Below, in pieces: positions 1-7,155 of a stretch of DNA of 64,000 nucleotides. Below the pieces are notes generated by a model. That model had not been told where the DNA came from and ran no database searches. It saw only the letters and a list, made by a program, of their open reading frames with translations. Each line of letters starts with the position of its first letter. Position 1 is the stretch's first letter. The position numbers were made by a program, and so were the translations under genes. Location: positions 13,982 to 77,981 of the forward strand of contig CAZGLK010000001.1 in NCBI GenBank assembly GCA_964526375.1, written 5' to 3'. This stretch comes from CAZGLK01 sp964526375 (GTDB taxonomy: Bacteria; Patescibacteriota; Minisyncoccia; JACQLN01).

Positions 1-123
1 AACTTTTTTACCGGCCGCTGGAGAATTTATCTGGGCCAGAGCGATGAAATTCTGGATGATTTGGATGACACGGTTTATTTGTACGACGGGCAGGGGTTGT
101 TGGTGGACATATACAGTTATTAG
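1..123 (+). CDS. Lamin-tail-domain-like protein, C-terminal end (partial)
   Basis: This is the open 3' end of a gene that begins before the window; frame 1 reads 40 codons to a TAG. The peptide has an alternating beta pattern ending in DDTVYLYDGQGLLVDIYSY. The DTVYLYD...G.LVD.YSY ending resembles the last strands of lamin-tail (LTD) domains, which occur at the C-terminus of many secreted CPR proteins. The terminator hairpin about 30 bases downstream agrees with this being the end of the gene. Everything upstream is unseen, so the function of the whole protein is unknown. The domain call rests on one short motif. Confidence 0.55.
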   Translation, partial: NFFTGRWRIYLGQSDEILDDLDDTVYLYDGQGLLVDIYSY

Positions 124-150
124 TGAGTAGGGAGTAGGGGGGTAAAAATT

Positions 151-188
151 AAAACAGCCGCTTCGTTTTTTGTGCGAAGGGCTGTTTT
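151..188. terminator. Bidirectional terminator hairpin
   Basis: AAAACAGCCGCTTCG and CGAAGGGCTGTTTT form a stem with a T-rich loop between the converging partial gene and the small minus-strand gene. A run of T follows the stem on the plus strand, and the minus strand continues into AATTTTT, so it can serve both genes. Confidence 0.75.
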
Positions 189-191
189 ATG

Positions 192-386
192 TTACGAGAC
201 CGTGGCCCCGAAACGGATGGTGGGGTTGCATACGATTTCTTCTATGCATTTTGTGAATAAGTCTCCTAGGGTATCGGGGTGAAAGTCTTCATGGTGGATT
301 AGATCTCTGATCTTGTCTGGTGTCATTAGGTCGGGAGGCGGCCTTTGACCCATTAGTTTTTCCCAAGCCTGTTCAATGGGAGTCAT
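192..386 (-). CDS. Small protein of unknown function, paralogue of the 702-980 gene
   Basis: A 64-aa soluble protein that I do not recognise. The start is supported by the ribosome-binding sequence AAAGGTGGTGA about 8 bases before the ATG, and a terminator follows the stop. It aligns with the first two thirds of the minus-strand protein at 702-980. Shared elements are an AW-x3-M-G start (AWEKLMG against AWQAMNG), a PPP motif, an FHP motif and an acidic ending (CIEEIVCNP against CVDEIRNDP). The two are probably a diverged duplicate pair. There is no signal peptide or membrane segment. It has its own terminator and is separated from its paralogue by a 315-base spacer. Confidence 0.6.
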   Translation of the reverse strand: MTPIEQAWEKLMGQRPPPDLMTPDKIRDLIHHEDFHPDTLGDLFTKCIEEIVCNPTIRFGATVS

Positions 387-538
387 AAAATATCACCACC
401 TTTGTGTTGAAAGAACTTGGTTCTATTTTCTCACGGCGGTTGCAGCGGCGCAAGTGTATAAACTACGGCACCGCCCAATTTTTACAGCCAAAGTATTCCG
501 AGGGGGCAGGTCAAACATGTAGCAACTCATTTCATTGT

Positions 539-582
539 ATTGTTTCCTCTTCCCAGACGATCGTCTGTGGGATGGAAACAAT
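539..582. repeat. 44-base interrupted palindrome
   Basis: Outer arms ATTGTTTCC / GGAAACAAT are perfect. The inner core CAGACGATCGTCTG is also perfect, and the symmetry centre of both falls between 560 and 561. It lies about 150 bases upstream of the small minus-strand gene. It could be an operator, a transcript hairpin or a mobile remnant. Confidence 0.6.
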
Positions 583-642
583 ATCAAAGTCGCTTACAAA
601 TCATCGCTGGAAGAAATTTTTAGCGGGATTCTTGCAAAGGAA

Positions 643-679
643 CAAATAAAAATCCGCCCCGATGCGCGCATCGGGGCGG
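643..679 (-). terminator. Terminator of the murD / small-protein operon
   Basis: Arms CCGCCCCGATGC (654-665) and GCATCGGGGCGG (668-679) form a 12-bp perfect stem. Read on the minus strand it is followed by ATTTTTATTTG, as expected of an intrinsic terminator for the gene ending at 702. Confidence 0.85.
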
Positions 680-701
680 GGGAGGAGGGAAGGAACTTGC
701 T

Positions 702-980
702 TTAGATGGACTCCAGCACTGGACCATCTAGAAAAGAACTCGCCGGGGTGTGTTCCAGAAACTGGTTACCGGCCCAGATTTGTATCTCCTCCGAGTCGTA
801 GGTGTCGGGATCGTTCCGAATCTCATCCACACAGGCTCGGAAGGTTGCCAGCCCTATAATACGAGGATGAAAACTCGGATCACCGATCAGGATTTTGGCA
901 ATAACCTGCGCCCGGGCCGGTGGTGGCCCGTCGCCATTCATTGCCTGCCAAGCCGCGTAAAACGGGTGGTTCTGGTCCAT
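702..980 (-). CDS. Small protein of unknown function, cotranscribed with murD
   Basis: A 92-aa soluble protein, not recognised. The start lies 2 bases after the murD stop, and its AGGAG ribosome-binding site lies inside the last murD codons, so the two are translated from one message. It shares the AW..M.G, PPP, FHP and CVDEI.NDP pattern with the 64-aa protein at 192-386 and adds a C-terminal extension of about 30 residues with TYDSEEIQIWAGNQFLEHTP. A strong terminator follows. The coupling to murD is positional only; I infer no role in peptidoglycan synthesis from the sequence itself. Confidence 0.65.
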   Translation of the reverse strand: MDQNHPFYAAWQAMNGDGPPPARAQVIAKILIGDPSFHPRIIGLATFRACVDEIRNDPDTYDSEEIQIWAGNQFLEHTPASSFLDGPVLESI

Positions 981-982
981 TT

Positions 983-2359
983 TTATTCTCCTTTCAAAAT
1001 TGATTTTACGAGAAGATTAAATTGTTTTCCGCGGTCAAATTCGTTTTTGAACTTTTCAAACGAAGCCGCGGAGGGCGAAAAAAGAACCAGGGTCGATTTG
1101 ACAATCTTGGCATACCTAATGGCGCTTGTCAATAAAGGGGGCAGGGTAGGGTAGAGTTGGGGCTGGGAGTTCTTAAAGTATTTCTGACGGTCAAGCGCCG
1201 CGATCATTTTGTTTGTGGCTGAACCTTCCAGCAAAAACAAGTTTTCTTTTTTTACGAATTTTTTTACGGCGGCGGCCCAGTCGTCAAAAATCAAATTTTT
1301 GTCCGTGCCGCCGGTTATCAGTATCAAGTTTCTGGCCTGTGCGTGGAATCGTTTTAAGGCGGCCATGGTAGCGTCGGGTGAAGTGGCCACCGCGTCGTTT
1401 ACTATAGTCAGTCCACCCCCACGGTAGATAATTTCCTGGCGGAATTTTATCTGGGGCAGGGTTTTAATGGCTTTCTTTATCGTTGCCCAGCTTAGGCCGG
1501 CTAGATTGGCGGCTAGCGCCGCGAGCATTAAGTTTTGCAGGTTATGGTTACCAAAGGGTGGCAAATGGGGAAAACGGGATGAAAAAGGGAAAGGCACGAA
1601 TAAGATTTGGCCAGGCGGTTTTTGCTTAAGAAAAAATTTGGTCCATTTGTCTCCCCTGTTCAGAATCAAGAAATCATTCTTGGTTTGGTGCTTAAAGATG
1701 TTGGCCTTGGCTAGGGCGTAGTCGGTTAGGTTTTTATAACGATTTAGGTGGTCGGGTAAAATATTTGTTATCAGGGCTATATGGGGTTTTTTGTTCCAAG
1801 CTAAGCTTGGAACATTTAGGAGTTCAAGATGCCAGCTGGAAAGTTCCACCACCACTGGGCTTTTGCCGTCCAATTTGTCCAACGCTTTTAGCATGGGGTT
1901 GTCCGAAGAATTTCCAGCCAGCGCGGCGTCCGGAAATTTTTGTTTCAGCAGGTGATAGGTCCAATTAGCCGTGGTGGTTTTGCCTCGGGTGCCGGTGACG
2001 CCGATGATTGGATTTTTGCAAAACCTAAAAAACAAACTGGCTTCGTTTTCCAATTGGGCGCCGCTCTGGCGCGCGGTTTTCAAATACGGGCTTTCTCGGG
2101 GCACGGCTGGGTTTACGACCACGATATCGTGAGACCGAAAGTCGGAGGCCAGATGTCGGCCTAAAACAAACCGGATTCGTTGGGCGGTTTGCCCTAAAGC
2201 TTTTATTGAGGCAGCCAGTTCGCGTCGCGGTTTTAGGTCAGTCACGGTAACTTTAGCTCCATGTTTAACCAGCCATTTGGTAGCGGCCACTCCCCCGCCC
2301 AAAAGCCCCAAACCCATCACCAGAACTTTTTTGTTTTTTAGGTAATCCTCCGGTGTCAT
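983..2359 (-). CDS. murD: UDP-N-acetylmuramoyl-L-alanine--D-glutamate ligase
   Basis: A cytoplasmic Mur ligase, 458 aa, close to the usual MurD length of 440-450. It adds D-glutamate to UDP-MurNAc-L-Ala in peptidoglycan precursor synthesis. The N-terminal Rossmann motif VLVMGLGLLGGGVA and TVTDLK fit the MurD uridine-binding domain. The central ATP loop reads GVTGTRGKTTTANW, followed by NSSDNP and the ELSSWHLE region. The C-terminal ligase domain includes ILITGGTDKN and VLFSPSAASFEKFKNEFDRG, a MurD signature near the end. It starts at an ATG with no obvious Shine-Dalgarno site, and a promoter candidate lies just upstream. A small gene follows 2 bases after the stop. No other dcw genes flank it, so murD is dispersed here. 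Confidence 0.93.
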   Translation of the reverse strand: MTPEDYLKNKKVLVMGLGLLGGGVAATKWLVKHGAKVTVTDLKPRRELAASIKALGQTAQRIRFVLGRHLASDFRSHDIVVVNPAVPRESPYLKTARQSGAQLENEASLFFRFCKNPIIGVTGTRGKTTTANWTYHLLKQKFPDAALAGNSSDNPMLKALDKLDGKSPVVVELSSWHLELLNVPSLAWNKKPHIALITNILPDHLNRYKNLTDYALAKANIFKHQTKNDFLILNRGDKWTKFFLKQKPPGQILFVPFPFSSRFPHLPPFGNHNLQNLMLAALAANLAGLSWATIKKAIKTLPQIKFRQEIIYRGGGLTIVNDAVATSPDATMAALKRFHAQARNLILITGGTDKNLIFDDWAAAVKKFVKKENLFLLEGSATNKMIAALDRQKYFKNSQPQLYPTLPPLLTSAIRYAKIVKSTLVLFSPSAASFEKFKNEFDRGKQFNLLVKSILKGE

Positions 2360-2366
2360 GGATTTA

Positions 2367-2396
2367 ATCGTAACCGCAGGAGGGGGACTTTGACAA
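2367..2396 (-). promoter_or_regulatory. Promoter candidate for murD
   Basis: On the minus strand TTGTCA (2391-2396) and TACGAT (2367-2372) are separated by 18 bases. The TACGAT hexamer ends about 8 bases before the murD ATG, so the transcript would be nearly leaderless, which would fit the lack of a Shine-Dalgarno site. Confidence 0.5.
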
Positions 2397-2418
2397 GCGT
2401 TAGCTAAAGCGATAGCAT
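2390..2418 (+). promoter_or_regulatory. Promoter for the 2456-2911 small-gene pair
   Basis: TTGACA (2390-2395), a 17-base spacer and TAGCAT (2413-2418) make a near-consensus sigma-70 promoter. It lies 38 bases before the first ATG and its -35 overlaps the opposite-strand -35 of murD. Confidence 0.7.
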
Positions 2419-2455
2419 TTCAAAAATGTTCTTTTTGGGAAGGAGGTGAAGCATT

Positions 2456-2641
2456 ATGTCCGGGCTTTGTGATCCCGCCGATCGCTATCCGATACAAGAA
2501 GCACCAATAGGTATCCGGGAACAGATACTGGACCTTTGGGAGCAACTTGTTAAGGAACTGCCGGTGGAAGGCAGGCGTTGGTTGATTTTTGAGTTACACA
2601 AAATTGACCCCGAGCCGTTTTCGCAATGGTTTGGCAAATAA
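2456..2641 (+). CDS. Small soluble protein of unknown function
   Basis: A 61-aa acidic protein without signal peptide or membrane segment; I do not recognise a family. It is credible because it has a strong ribosome-binding site, GGAAGGAGGTGA, just before the ATG, a near-consensus promoter and a partner gene 15 bases downstream with another good site. It is rich in Glu, Leu and Trp (LWEQLVKELPVEGRRW), suggesting a short helical protein. It runs divergently from murD. Confidence 0.6.
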   Translation: MSGLCDPADRYPIQEAPIGIREQILDLWEQLVKELPVEGRRWLIFELHKIDPEPFSQWFGK

Positions 2642-2656
2642 GAGGAGGCGCCGGGT

Positions 2657-2911
2657 ATGTCAAAAAAGATATTGCTGCGAGACACCGGAGTCTATATTGT
2701 TGGGATGGCGGTTTTGATTCTGGCGATATTTGGGCTTTTCTGGCTGTCCCAAACAATGTGGGCGAGTTTTGGGTCTGTTTGGGTTCTCTTGGCTATGGGC
2801 GGCATCGCGCTGGAAGGTTTGGTTATTGCCGCGAGTGTCATCTTGCTTAGTGTGTGGTACGGTTTTGGCTGGAGGGAATTCATTCATCTACATCTAGCGC
2901 GGCGAGGTTAA
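2657..2911 (+). CDS. Small integral membrane protein
   Basis: An 84-aa protein with two hydrophobic stretches, about residues 11-30 and 38-66, the second long enough for a membrane span and part of another. Short charged ends remain: MSKKILLRD at the start and HLHLARRG at the end. The ribosome-binding site AGAGGAGG lies shortly before the ATG. It is the second gene of a two-gene unit and is followed by a terminator hairpin. No family recognised; the function is unknown. Confidence 0.6.
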   Translation: MSKKILLRDTGVYIVGMAVLILAIFGLFWLSQTMWASFGSVWVLLAMGGIALEGLVIAASVILLSVWYGFGWREFIHLHLARRG

Positions 2912-2921
2912 ACCTTACCCC

Positions 2922-2954
2922 AAAAAAGCGGCTTGTAACCACAGGCCGTTTTTT
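2922..2954 (+). terminator. Terminator of the small-gene pair
   Basis: AAAAAAGCGGCTTGT pairs with ACAGGCCGTTTTTT with one bulge, followed by a T-run. It lies 10 bases after the stop of the membrane protein and also shields the minus-strand tRNA-His gene from read-through. Confidence 0.7.
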
Positions 2955-2963
2955 ATAAAAAGG

Positions 2964-3035
2964 GGTGGGTAAGGGGAATCGAACCCCCCTCACCGCTGCC
3001 ACAGAGCGGCGCTTTACCACTAAGCTATACCCACC
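2964..3035 (-). tRNA. tRNA-His (anticodon GTG)
   Basis: The minus strand folds as a full cloverleaf. The eight-base acceptor strand GGTGGGTA pairs with TACCCACC, giving the extra G-1:C73 pair typical of tRNA-His. The D stem is GCTT/AAGC, the anticodon stem CCGCT/AGCGG has loop CTGTGGC and anticodon GTG, and the T arm has loop TTCGATT. The 3' CCA is not encoded; the next bases are CCT. Confidence 0.95.
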
Positions 3036-3128
3036 ATAAAAGCTCTACAGCTTATGGCTAATAGCTTATAGTTTTTTTGGGGAAAATTCAAATTAATGGG
3101 TCCAATAGGACCGATAGGCCTGATAAAA

Positions 3129-3377
3129 CTATTCCTCGGCCTTTAACACCGACGCGCCTTCGCGGGCTTTCTCGGTTACTTTTAAGCCGACAACATCGCC
3201 GGCCACGGCTAGGCTGACGCTTTTGCGGTCTACCTCCATAGATTCCACGGTTTGTTCAAACTCGTTTTTGCCGCCTTCAATTTTTATGCGGTCGCCCACT
3301 TTTAAATCGCCGGTCAGTTCCACAATGGCCACGCCCAGTTTGCCGTAGTAATGGGTAATTTTGCCGATGGGTTTCAT
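3129..3377 (-). CDS. EF-Tu domain-2-like small protein
   Basis: An 82-aa all-beta protein. The pattern GKITHYYGKLGVAIVELTGDLKVGDRI, then VESMEVD, then AGDVVGLKV, is that of domain 2 of translational GTPases such as EF-Tu. Stand-alone copies, often annotated as elongation factor-like proteins, are frequent in CPR genomes. There is no GTPase domain, so it cannot act as an elongation factor by itself. Its partner is unknown. It lies alone between two tRNA genes; upstream spacer contains acgaat-type repeats. The start at ATG 3377 is the only good one in frame. Confidence 0.7.
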   Translation of the reverse strand: MKPIGKITHYYGKLGVAIVELTGDLKVGDRIKIEGGKNEFEQTVESMEVDRKSVSLAVAGDVVGLKVTEKAREGASVLKAEE

Positions 3378-3503
3378 AGGGTAACGAATTTACGAATTGA
3401 TTACGAATATACGAATATGTTTCCAAGGTCGACCTTTGGGAGTTTTCGTGGTAATATGTCTGGTGACAAGAGACATGGGACAAGCGACATGGAAAAATTG
3501 ACC

Positions 3504-3575
3504 GCCCCAGTAGTTCAATGGACAGAACAGGACTCTTCTAAGGTCTAGATGGGGGTTCGATTCCCTCCTGGGGCG
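3504..3575 (+). tRNA. tRNA-Arg (anticodon TCT)
   Basis: Acceptor GCCCCAG pairs with CTGGGGC. The D stem is GTTC/GAAC, and the anticodon stem GGACT/GGTCT has loop CTTCTAA and anticodon TCT (reads AGA). The T stem GGGGG/CCCTC has loop TTCGATT, and the discriminator is G. The two end pairs of the anticodon stem are G-U wobbles. CCA is not encoded. Confidence 0.93.
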
Positions 3576-3616
3576 CATATAAAAACCAAATCTCAAATCT
3601 AAAAAATCCGCAAGCG

Positions 3617-3645
3617 TTGACACAGCTTTTTGGGTTTGGTAAGAT
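3617..3645 (+). promoter_or_regulatory. clpB promoter
   Basis: TTGACA (3617-3622), exactly 17 bases, then TAAGAT (3640-3645). This is a near-perfect sigma-70 promoter, 62 bases upstream of the clpB ATG. Confidence 0.85.
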
Positions 3646-3647
3646 TA

Positions 3648-3674
3648 TTATCACTCTATAGAGCCAAGTGATAA
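3648..3674. promoter_or_regulatory. CIRCE-like HrcA operator at the clpB transcription start
   Basis: TTATCACTC, nine bases, AAGTGATAA. This has the architecture of the CIRCE element (TTAGCACTC-N9-GAGTGCTAA), with G to T at position 4 of the left arm, and C to A and G to A changes in the right arm. The symmetric part ATTATCACT / AGTGATAAT is perfect over 9 bp. It starts 3 bases after the -10, so a bound repressor would cover the transcription start. CIRCE is the binding site of the heat-shock repressor HrcA in many bacteria, and Clp genes are common targets. Confidence 0.75.
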
Positions 3675-3707
3675 TGGGTTCTATAAGTCCTATAAGACCA
3701 ATATTAC

Positions 3708-6326
3708 ATGAATTTCGGAAATTTTACCACCCGGGCCCAGGAGGCTTTTCAAAAGGCCCACTATATTGCCCAAGAAAAAAGCAGTGAGCAGGTCAACTGC
3801 CTGCATTTGCTTTTGGCGTTATTGCGCCAAGACGACGGTTTGGTAGCCACCATCTTAAAAAAGATGGAGGCCGATGTGGGCCGACTGGACGCGGCTTTGG
3901 AACTGGAAATCAACCGACTCCCCCGTTTGGTTGGCGGCGGCGGGGTGGCCCAGATTTTTTTGGGTCAGGATTTGGCTTTAGTGATTGAGCAGGCCCAAAA
4001 AGAAGCCATGGGTTTTAAGGACGAATATGTTTCCACCGAACACTTGCTTTTGGCGGTGCTGGCCGTGCCGTCGCGGGCGCGGCAAATTTTGGAAGAAATG
4101 GGAGTCGGCGCCGAGAATGTTCTTAAAGTGCTTAAAGATGTTCGTGGCAGTGGGCGGGTAACATCTTCTGAACCCGAGCAAACCTATCAGGCCCTGCAAA
4201 AATACGGACGCAACTTAACCGATTTAGCCCGACGCGAAAAGCTGGATCCGGTGATCGGCCGCGATTCCGAAATTCGCCGAGTGATGCAGGTTTTGTCGAG
4301 GCGCACCAAAAACAATCCGGTTTTGATAGGCGAAGCCGGTGTGGGCAAAACGGCCATTGTGGAGGGCTTGGCCCAGCGCATTGTGGCCGGCGATGTGCCC
4401 GAAGGTTTGCTTAACAAAGAGATCGTGGCTTTGGATATCGGCTCGCTGGTGGCTGGCACCAAGTTTAGGGGCGAGTTTGAGGAGCGGCTTAAAGCCATAT
4501 TAAAAGAAATAGACCGCGCCGAAGGGCGGATGGTTTTGTTTATAGACGAACTTCATACTCTGGTGGGCGCCGGCGGCGCTGAGGGCGCGGTGGACGCCTC
4601 CAATTTGCTTAAACCTCCCCTAGCCCGGGGCGAATTGCATGCCATTGGCGCTACCACTCTAAAGGAATATCAAAAATACATAGAAAAGGACCCGGCCTTT
4701 GAACGAAGATTCCAGCCGATTTTAGTAAGTGAGCCCTCGGAAAAAGATGCCGTGGCCATTTTGCGCGGCATTAAAGAAAAATACGAGGTTCACCACGGCG
4801 TTAGAATCACCGATGCCGCCATTGTGGCGGCGGTGGAGCTTTCCCAACGCTACATATCCGATCGCTTTTTGCCCGACAAGGCCGTGGACTTAATAGACGA
4901 AGCCACCTCGGCTTTGAGAATGGAAATAGATTCCATGCCCGACGAGCTGGATGTGCTTTCGCGCGAAATCAGGCGGCTTGAAATTGAACGTGAGGCCCTA
5001 AAAAAAGAAAAAGAGGCCGCCGACAAATTAAAAAAGATCAAACACAATCTGGCCGACATAAAAGAAAAATATCAGGCCTTGGAAGCGCAATGGCAGGGCG
5101 AGAAAAGTTTGATTACCAAAATGCGCGAAACCCAAAAAGAGGTTGAGCGTTTGCGCAGCGAGGCCGAGATTGCCGAGCGCGAGGGCCGCCTGGAGCGGGT
5201 GGCCGAAATCCGCTACGGCCTTATACCCTCTTTGGAAAAAACCATTGGCGAGTGTTCGGAGAAACTGGGCCATTTGGAAAAGTCGCATCGCCTGTTAAAA
5301 GAAGAAGTTGGCGCCGACGACATTGCCGAAGTAGTCAGCCGCTGGACGGGCATTCCCGTAAGCCGTCTGCTGGAAGAAGAATCCAAAAAACTGGCTCGCA
5401 TGGAGCAGGAATTGTCGCAGAGAGTGGTGGGCCAGATGAAAGCGGTGCAGGCGGTTGCCAATGCCATCCGCCGCGCCCGCACCGGTTTGGGCGAGGAATC
5501 GCGGCCGATCGGTTCGTTTGTGTTTTTGGGCCCCAGCGGCGTGGGCAAAACGGAATTGGCGCGGGCTTTGGCCGAGTTTATGTTTAACGACGAGAACGCG
5601 CTTATTAGGGTGGATATGTCGGAATACATGGAGCGGCATTCCGTAAGCCGTATGATCGGTTCTCCGCCCGGCTATGTGGGCCACGAGGAGGGTGGCCAAC
5701 TGACCGAACTGGTGCGCCGCCGGCCCTACAGCGTGGTGCTTTTTGACGAAATAGAAAAAGCTCACCCCGAAGTGTTTAATTTACTGCTTCAGGTTTTGGA
5801 CGACGGCCACCTAACCGACGCCAAAGGCCGCCGCGTCAACTTTAAGAACGCCATTATTATTATGACCTCTAACCTCGGCACCGAGATTATCCACGAATAC
5901 CACGGTTTGGGTTTTGCCCACGACGACGGCAAGCGCCAAGAGGCCCAAGCCCGTGAAGCCGAAGATAAAATAATGGAAATCCTGCGGCGGAACTTTAGGC
6001 CCGAATTTTTGAACCGCTTGGATGAAATTATTGTTTTTAACCAGCTAAGAAAAAGCGATCTGGAAAAGATTGTGGAATTGCAATTGGAAAAAGTTAAAGA
6101 GCGCCTGGCCAAAAAGGGCATTAAACTGCGCGTCTCGCCCGAACTAAAGGCTTATTTGGTTAAGAAGGGTTTTGATCCGGTCTACGGCGCCCGGCCGCTC
6201 AAGCGGGCGATTCAGGATTTGGTTTTGAATCCTTTGGCCCAGCGCCTTTTGCAAAAACAGCCCGCCCCTGTGGCAGAACAGATTTTTAAGGCCGACTTCA
6301 GCCGGGGGGAAGTTCTCATTAAATAG
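3708..6326 (+). CDS. clpB: ClpB-type AAA+ disaggregase
   Basis: An 872-aa Hsp100 ATPase that pulls apart aggregated proteins, normally with DnaK. An N-terminal Clp repeat domain covers about residues 1-145. The first AAA+ module has Walker A GEAGVGKT near 208-215 and Walker B LFIDELH near 280. A long charged coiled-coil middle domain lies at about 410-540, and the second AAA+ module has GPSGVGKT near 608-615 and LFDEIE. The Walker positions and the full-length middle domain match ClpB rather than ClpC. I see no IGF-type loop for ClpP docking. The ATG at 3708 gives the usual MNF...FTTRAQEA start, without a clear Shine-Dalgarno site. Expression is probably heat-shock controlled through the CIRCE-like site. 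Confidence 0.92.
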   Translation: MNFGNFTTRAQEAFQKAHYIAQEKSSEQVNCLHLLLALLRQDDGLVATILKKMEADVGRLDAALELEINRLPRLVGGGGVAQIFLGQDLALVIEQAQKEAMGFKDEYVSTEHLLLAVLAVPSRARQILEEMGVGAENVLKVLKDVRGSGRVTSSEPEQTYQALQKYGRNLTDLARREKLDPVIGRDSEIRRVMQVLSRRTKNNPVLIGEAGVGKTAIVEGLAQRIVAGDVPEGLLNKEIVALDIGSLVAGTKFRGEFEERLKAILKEIDRAEGRMVLFIDELHTLVGAGGAEGAVDASNLLKPPLARGELHAIGATTLKEYQKYIEKDPAFERRFQPILVSEPSEKDAVAILRGIKEKYEVHHGVRITDAAIVAAVELSQRYISDRFLPDKAVDLIDEATSALRMEIDSMPDELDVLSREIRRLEIEREALKKEKEAADKLKKIKHNLADIKEKYQALEAQWQGEKSLITKMRETQKEVERLRSEAEIAEREGRLERVAEIRYGLIPSLEKTIGECSEKLGHLEKSHRLLKEEVGADDIAEVVSRWTGIPVSRLLEEESKKLARMEQELSQRVVGQMKAVQAVANAIRRARTGLGEESRPIGSFVFLGPSGVGKTELARALAEFMFNDENALIRVDMSEYMERHSVSRMIGSPPGYVGHEEGGQLTELVRRRPYSVVLFDEIEKAHPEVFNLLLQVLDDGHLTDAKGRRVNFKNAIIIMTSNLGTEIIHEYHGLGFAHDDGKRQEAQAREAEDKIMEILRRNFRPEFLNRLDEIIVFNQLRKSDLEKIVELQLEKVKERLAKKGIKLRVSPELKAYLVKKGFDPVYGARPLKRAIQDLVLNPLAQRLLQKQPAPVAEQIFKADFSRGEVLIK

Positions 6327-6394
6327 CTTCCTTAGCTTGTTAGAAAAAATTCTCTGACCTAAAAAGCCAATGAAGCTAATAAGCTAACGAAGCT
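6325..6394. repeat. 19-bp imperfect inverted repeat after clpB
   Basis: Left arm AGCTTCCTTAGCTTGTTAG (6325-6343) and right arm CTAATAAGCTAACGAAGCT (6376-6394) pair with two mismatches around a 32-base loop. It directly follows the clpB stop and may end transcription, although no T-run follows. The unit agctt/tagctt is one of the short-unit repeats seen elsewhere in the window. Confidence 0.6.
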
Positions 6395-6452
6395 TTAGAA
6401 TAATCCACAGCTTGGCTGTTGGAGGTGGCGGTTTTTTGTGATATTGTAGGTG

Positions 6453-6627
6453 GAGATGGTTACAAAACTCTCTCTGCTGCAATTTCATATTTTCGGCTGC
6501 GACTTCGTCAGACTGCGCAAAAAGGTTTTCACCGTAGTTTTACTACGGCTTCAAACCTTTTTGCTTGCCTTCCTCGTCTCGCCAGAAAATATGAAATTTC
6601 GCCACGAAAGAGTTTTGTAACCATCTC
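6453..6627. repeat. 175-base compound inverted-repeat element
   Basis: The ends GAGATGGTTACAAAACTCT and AGAGTTTTGTAACCATCTC are perfect complements. Further inward AATTTCATATTTTC pairs with GAAAATATGAAATT, then AAAAAGGTTT with AAACCTTTTT, and the centre is a CCGTAG/CTACGG hairpin. Between the paired blocks the arms differ, so the whole folds as a long interrupted hairpin. No ORF in it is credible and no clear target-site duplication is visible. It resembles a non-coding palindromic mobile element (MITE or REP type) or a structured RNA. Confidence 0.8.
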
Positions 6628-6699
6628 GTAAATAGTTTTTGCCGGGTTTCTTTATGCTGGTGTTTATCCACAACCCTGCCCTTGCTCTAGGTTGGCTTG

Positions 6700-6708
6700 T
6701 GGTATAAT
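6700..6708 (+). promoter_or_regulatory. Extended -10 promoter candidate (distal) of the surface-protein gene
   Basis: TGGTATAAT is a consensus extended -10 (TGnTATAAT). The -35 region is poor: TTGCTC at 6682-6687, 15 bases away. It lies about 640 bases before the start codon. Confidence 0.55.
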
Positions 6709-6770
6709 TGCTGTAAAGAGTTTTGACCTGTGTATAAACCATGTCTCTTGTGATGGGTTGACGGGTCTTG

Positions 6771-6799
6771 TTGACTTGTGAAATGCGCTAGCATATCAT
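6771..6799 (+). promoter_or_regulatory. Promoter (proximal) of the surface-protein gene
   Basis: TTGACT (6771-6776), 17 bases, TATCAT (6794-6799), a good sigma-70 match about 545 bases before the start codon. With the upstream candidate it would give tandem promoters, as is common for abundant surface-layer proteins. Confidence 0.65.
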
Positions 6800-6950
6800 T
6801 TGGTCTAAGGAAGATCTATCAGCTCGCGTACGGAGTGTGAGTGTTAAACCAAGCGGTTCGCAGGCAATATATGATTGTTTCCCAAACAAAGATATTTTGA
6901 AGGCCTTTTGCAACGGCTCTTTTGTGATTTACGAAATACGAATTGGTACG

Positions 6951-6969
6951 CCTGCCTGCGGTAGGCAGG
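6951..6969. repeat. 19-base palindrome, copy 1
   Basis: CCTGCCTGCGGTAGGCAGG, arms CCTGCCT/AGGCAGG around GCGGT. An identical 19-base copy is at 59422-59440. Both are in spacers rich in other hairpins. Confidence 0.8.
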
Positions 6970-7110
6970 AATCTACGAAAATTAAAGATGTGGACAGATG
7001 AGTTTGCGCGAGGATTGATTTGAGATTAGGACTCGTGTATGCTCATATGTTCATGTCCGGTGTAGTTTTCCAGCAAGCTCGCACCTTGACAATTGAATAT
7101 CCTGTAAGTC

Positions 7111-7155
7111 TCGAATCTTGAATCTTGGATCTTGGATCGTGAATATTGGATCATG
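7111..7155. repeat. Short-unit direct repeats (tcttggatc type)
   Basis: The unit occurs about five times in row with drift (tcgaatcttg, aatcttggat, cttggatcgt, gaatattgga, tcatgg). It lies in the leader of the surface-protein gene and belongs to the family of degenerate tandem repeats found at many sites in the window. Confidence 0.6.

Larger units (their letters stand above)
387..701. other. Intergenic spacer with a 44-base palindrome
   Basis: No convincing gene here. A plus-frame ORF at 404-649 lacks a ribosome-binding site and has no family features. The spacer holds an inverted repeat at 539-582 centred on CAGACGATCGTCTG, with outer arms ATTGTTTCC and GGAAACAAT. It also holds the terminator of the next minus-strand gene at its right end. 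No clear sigma-70 promoter for the 192-386 gene could be fixed. Confidence 0.5.

Noticed and set aside
404..649. Plus-strand ORF of 81 codons
   Set aside because: No ribosome-binding site or promoter, and the 44-base palindrome runs through it. The composition is not that of a protein.
5213..5765. Minus-strand ORFs inside clpB
   Set aside because: They mirror the codon pattern of clpB and have no start signals.
3708..6326. ClpC instead of ClpB
   Set aside because: A full-length middle domain and Walker motif positions fit ClpB; no ClpP-docking loop is apparent.
6419..6631. Plus-strand ORF over the large inverted repeat
   Set aside because: Its reading frame follows the palindrome arms, with a matching ORF on the other strand. 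This is a by-product of the repeat.
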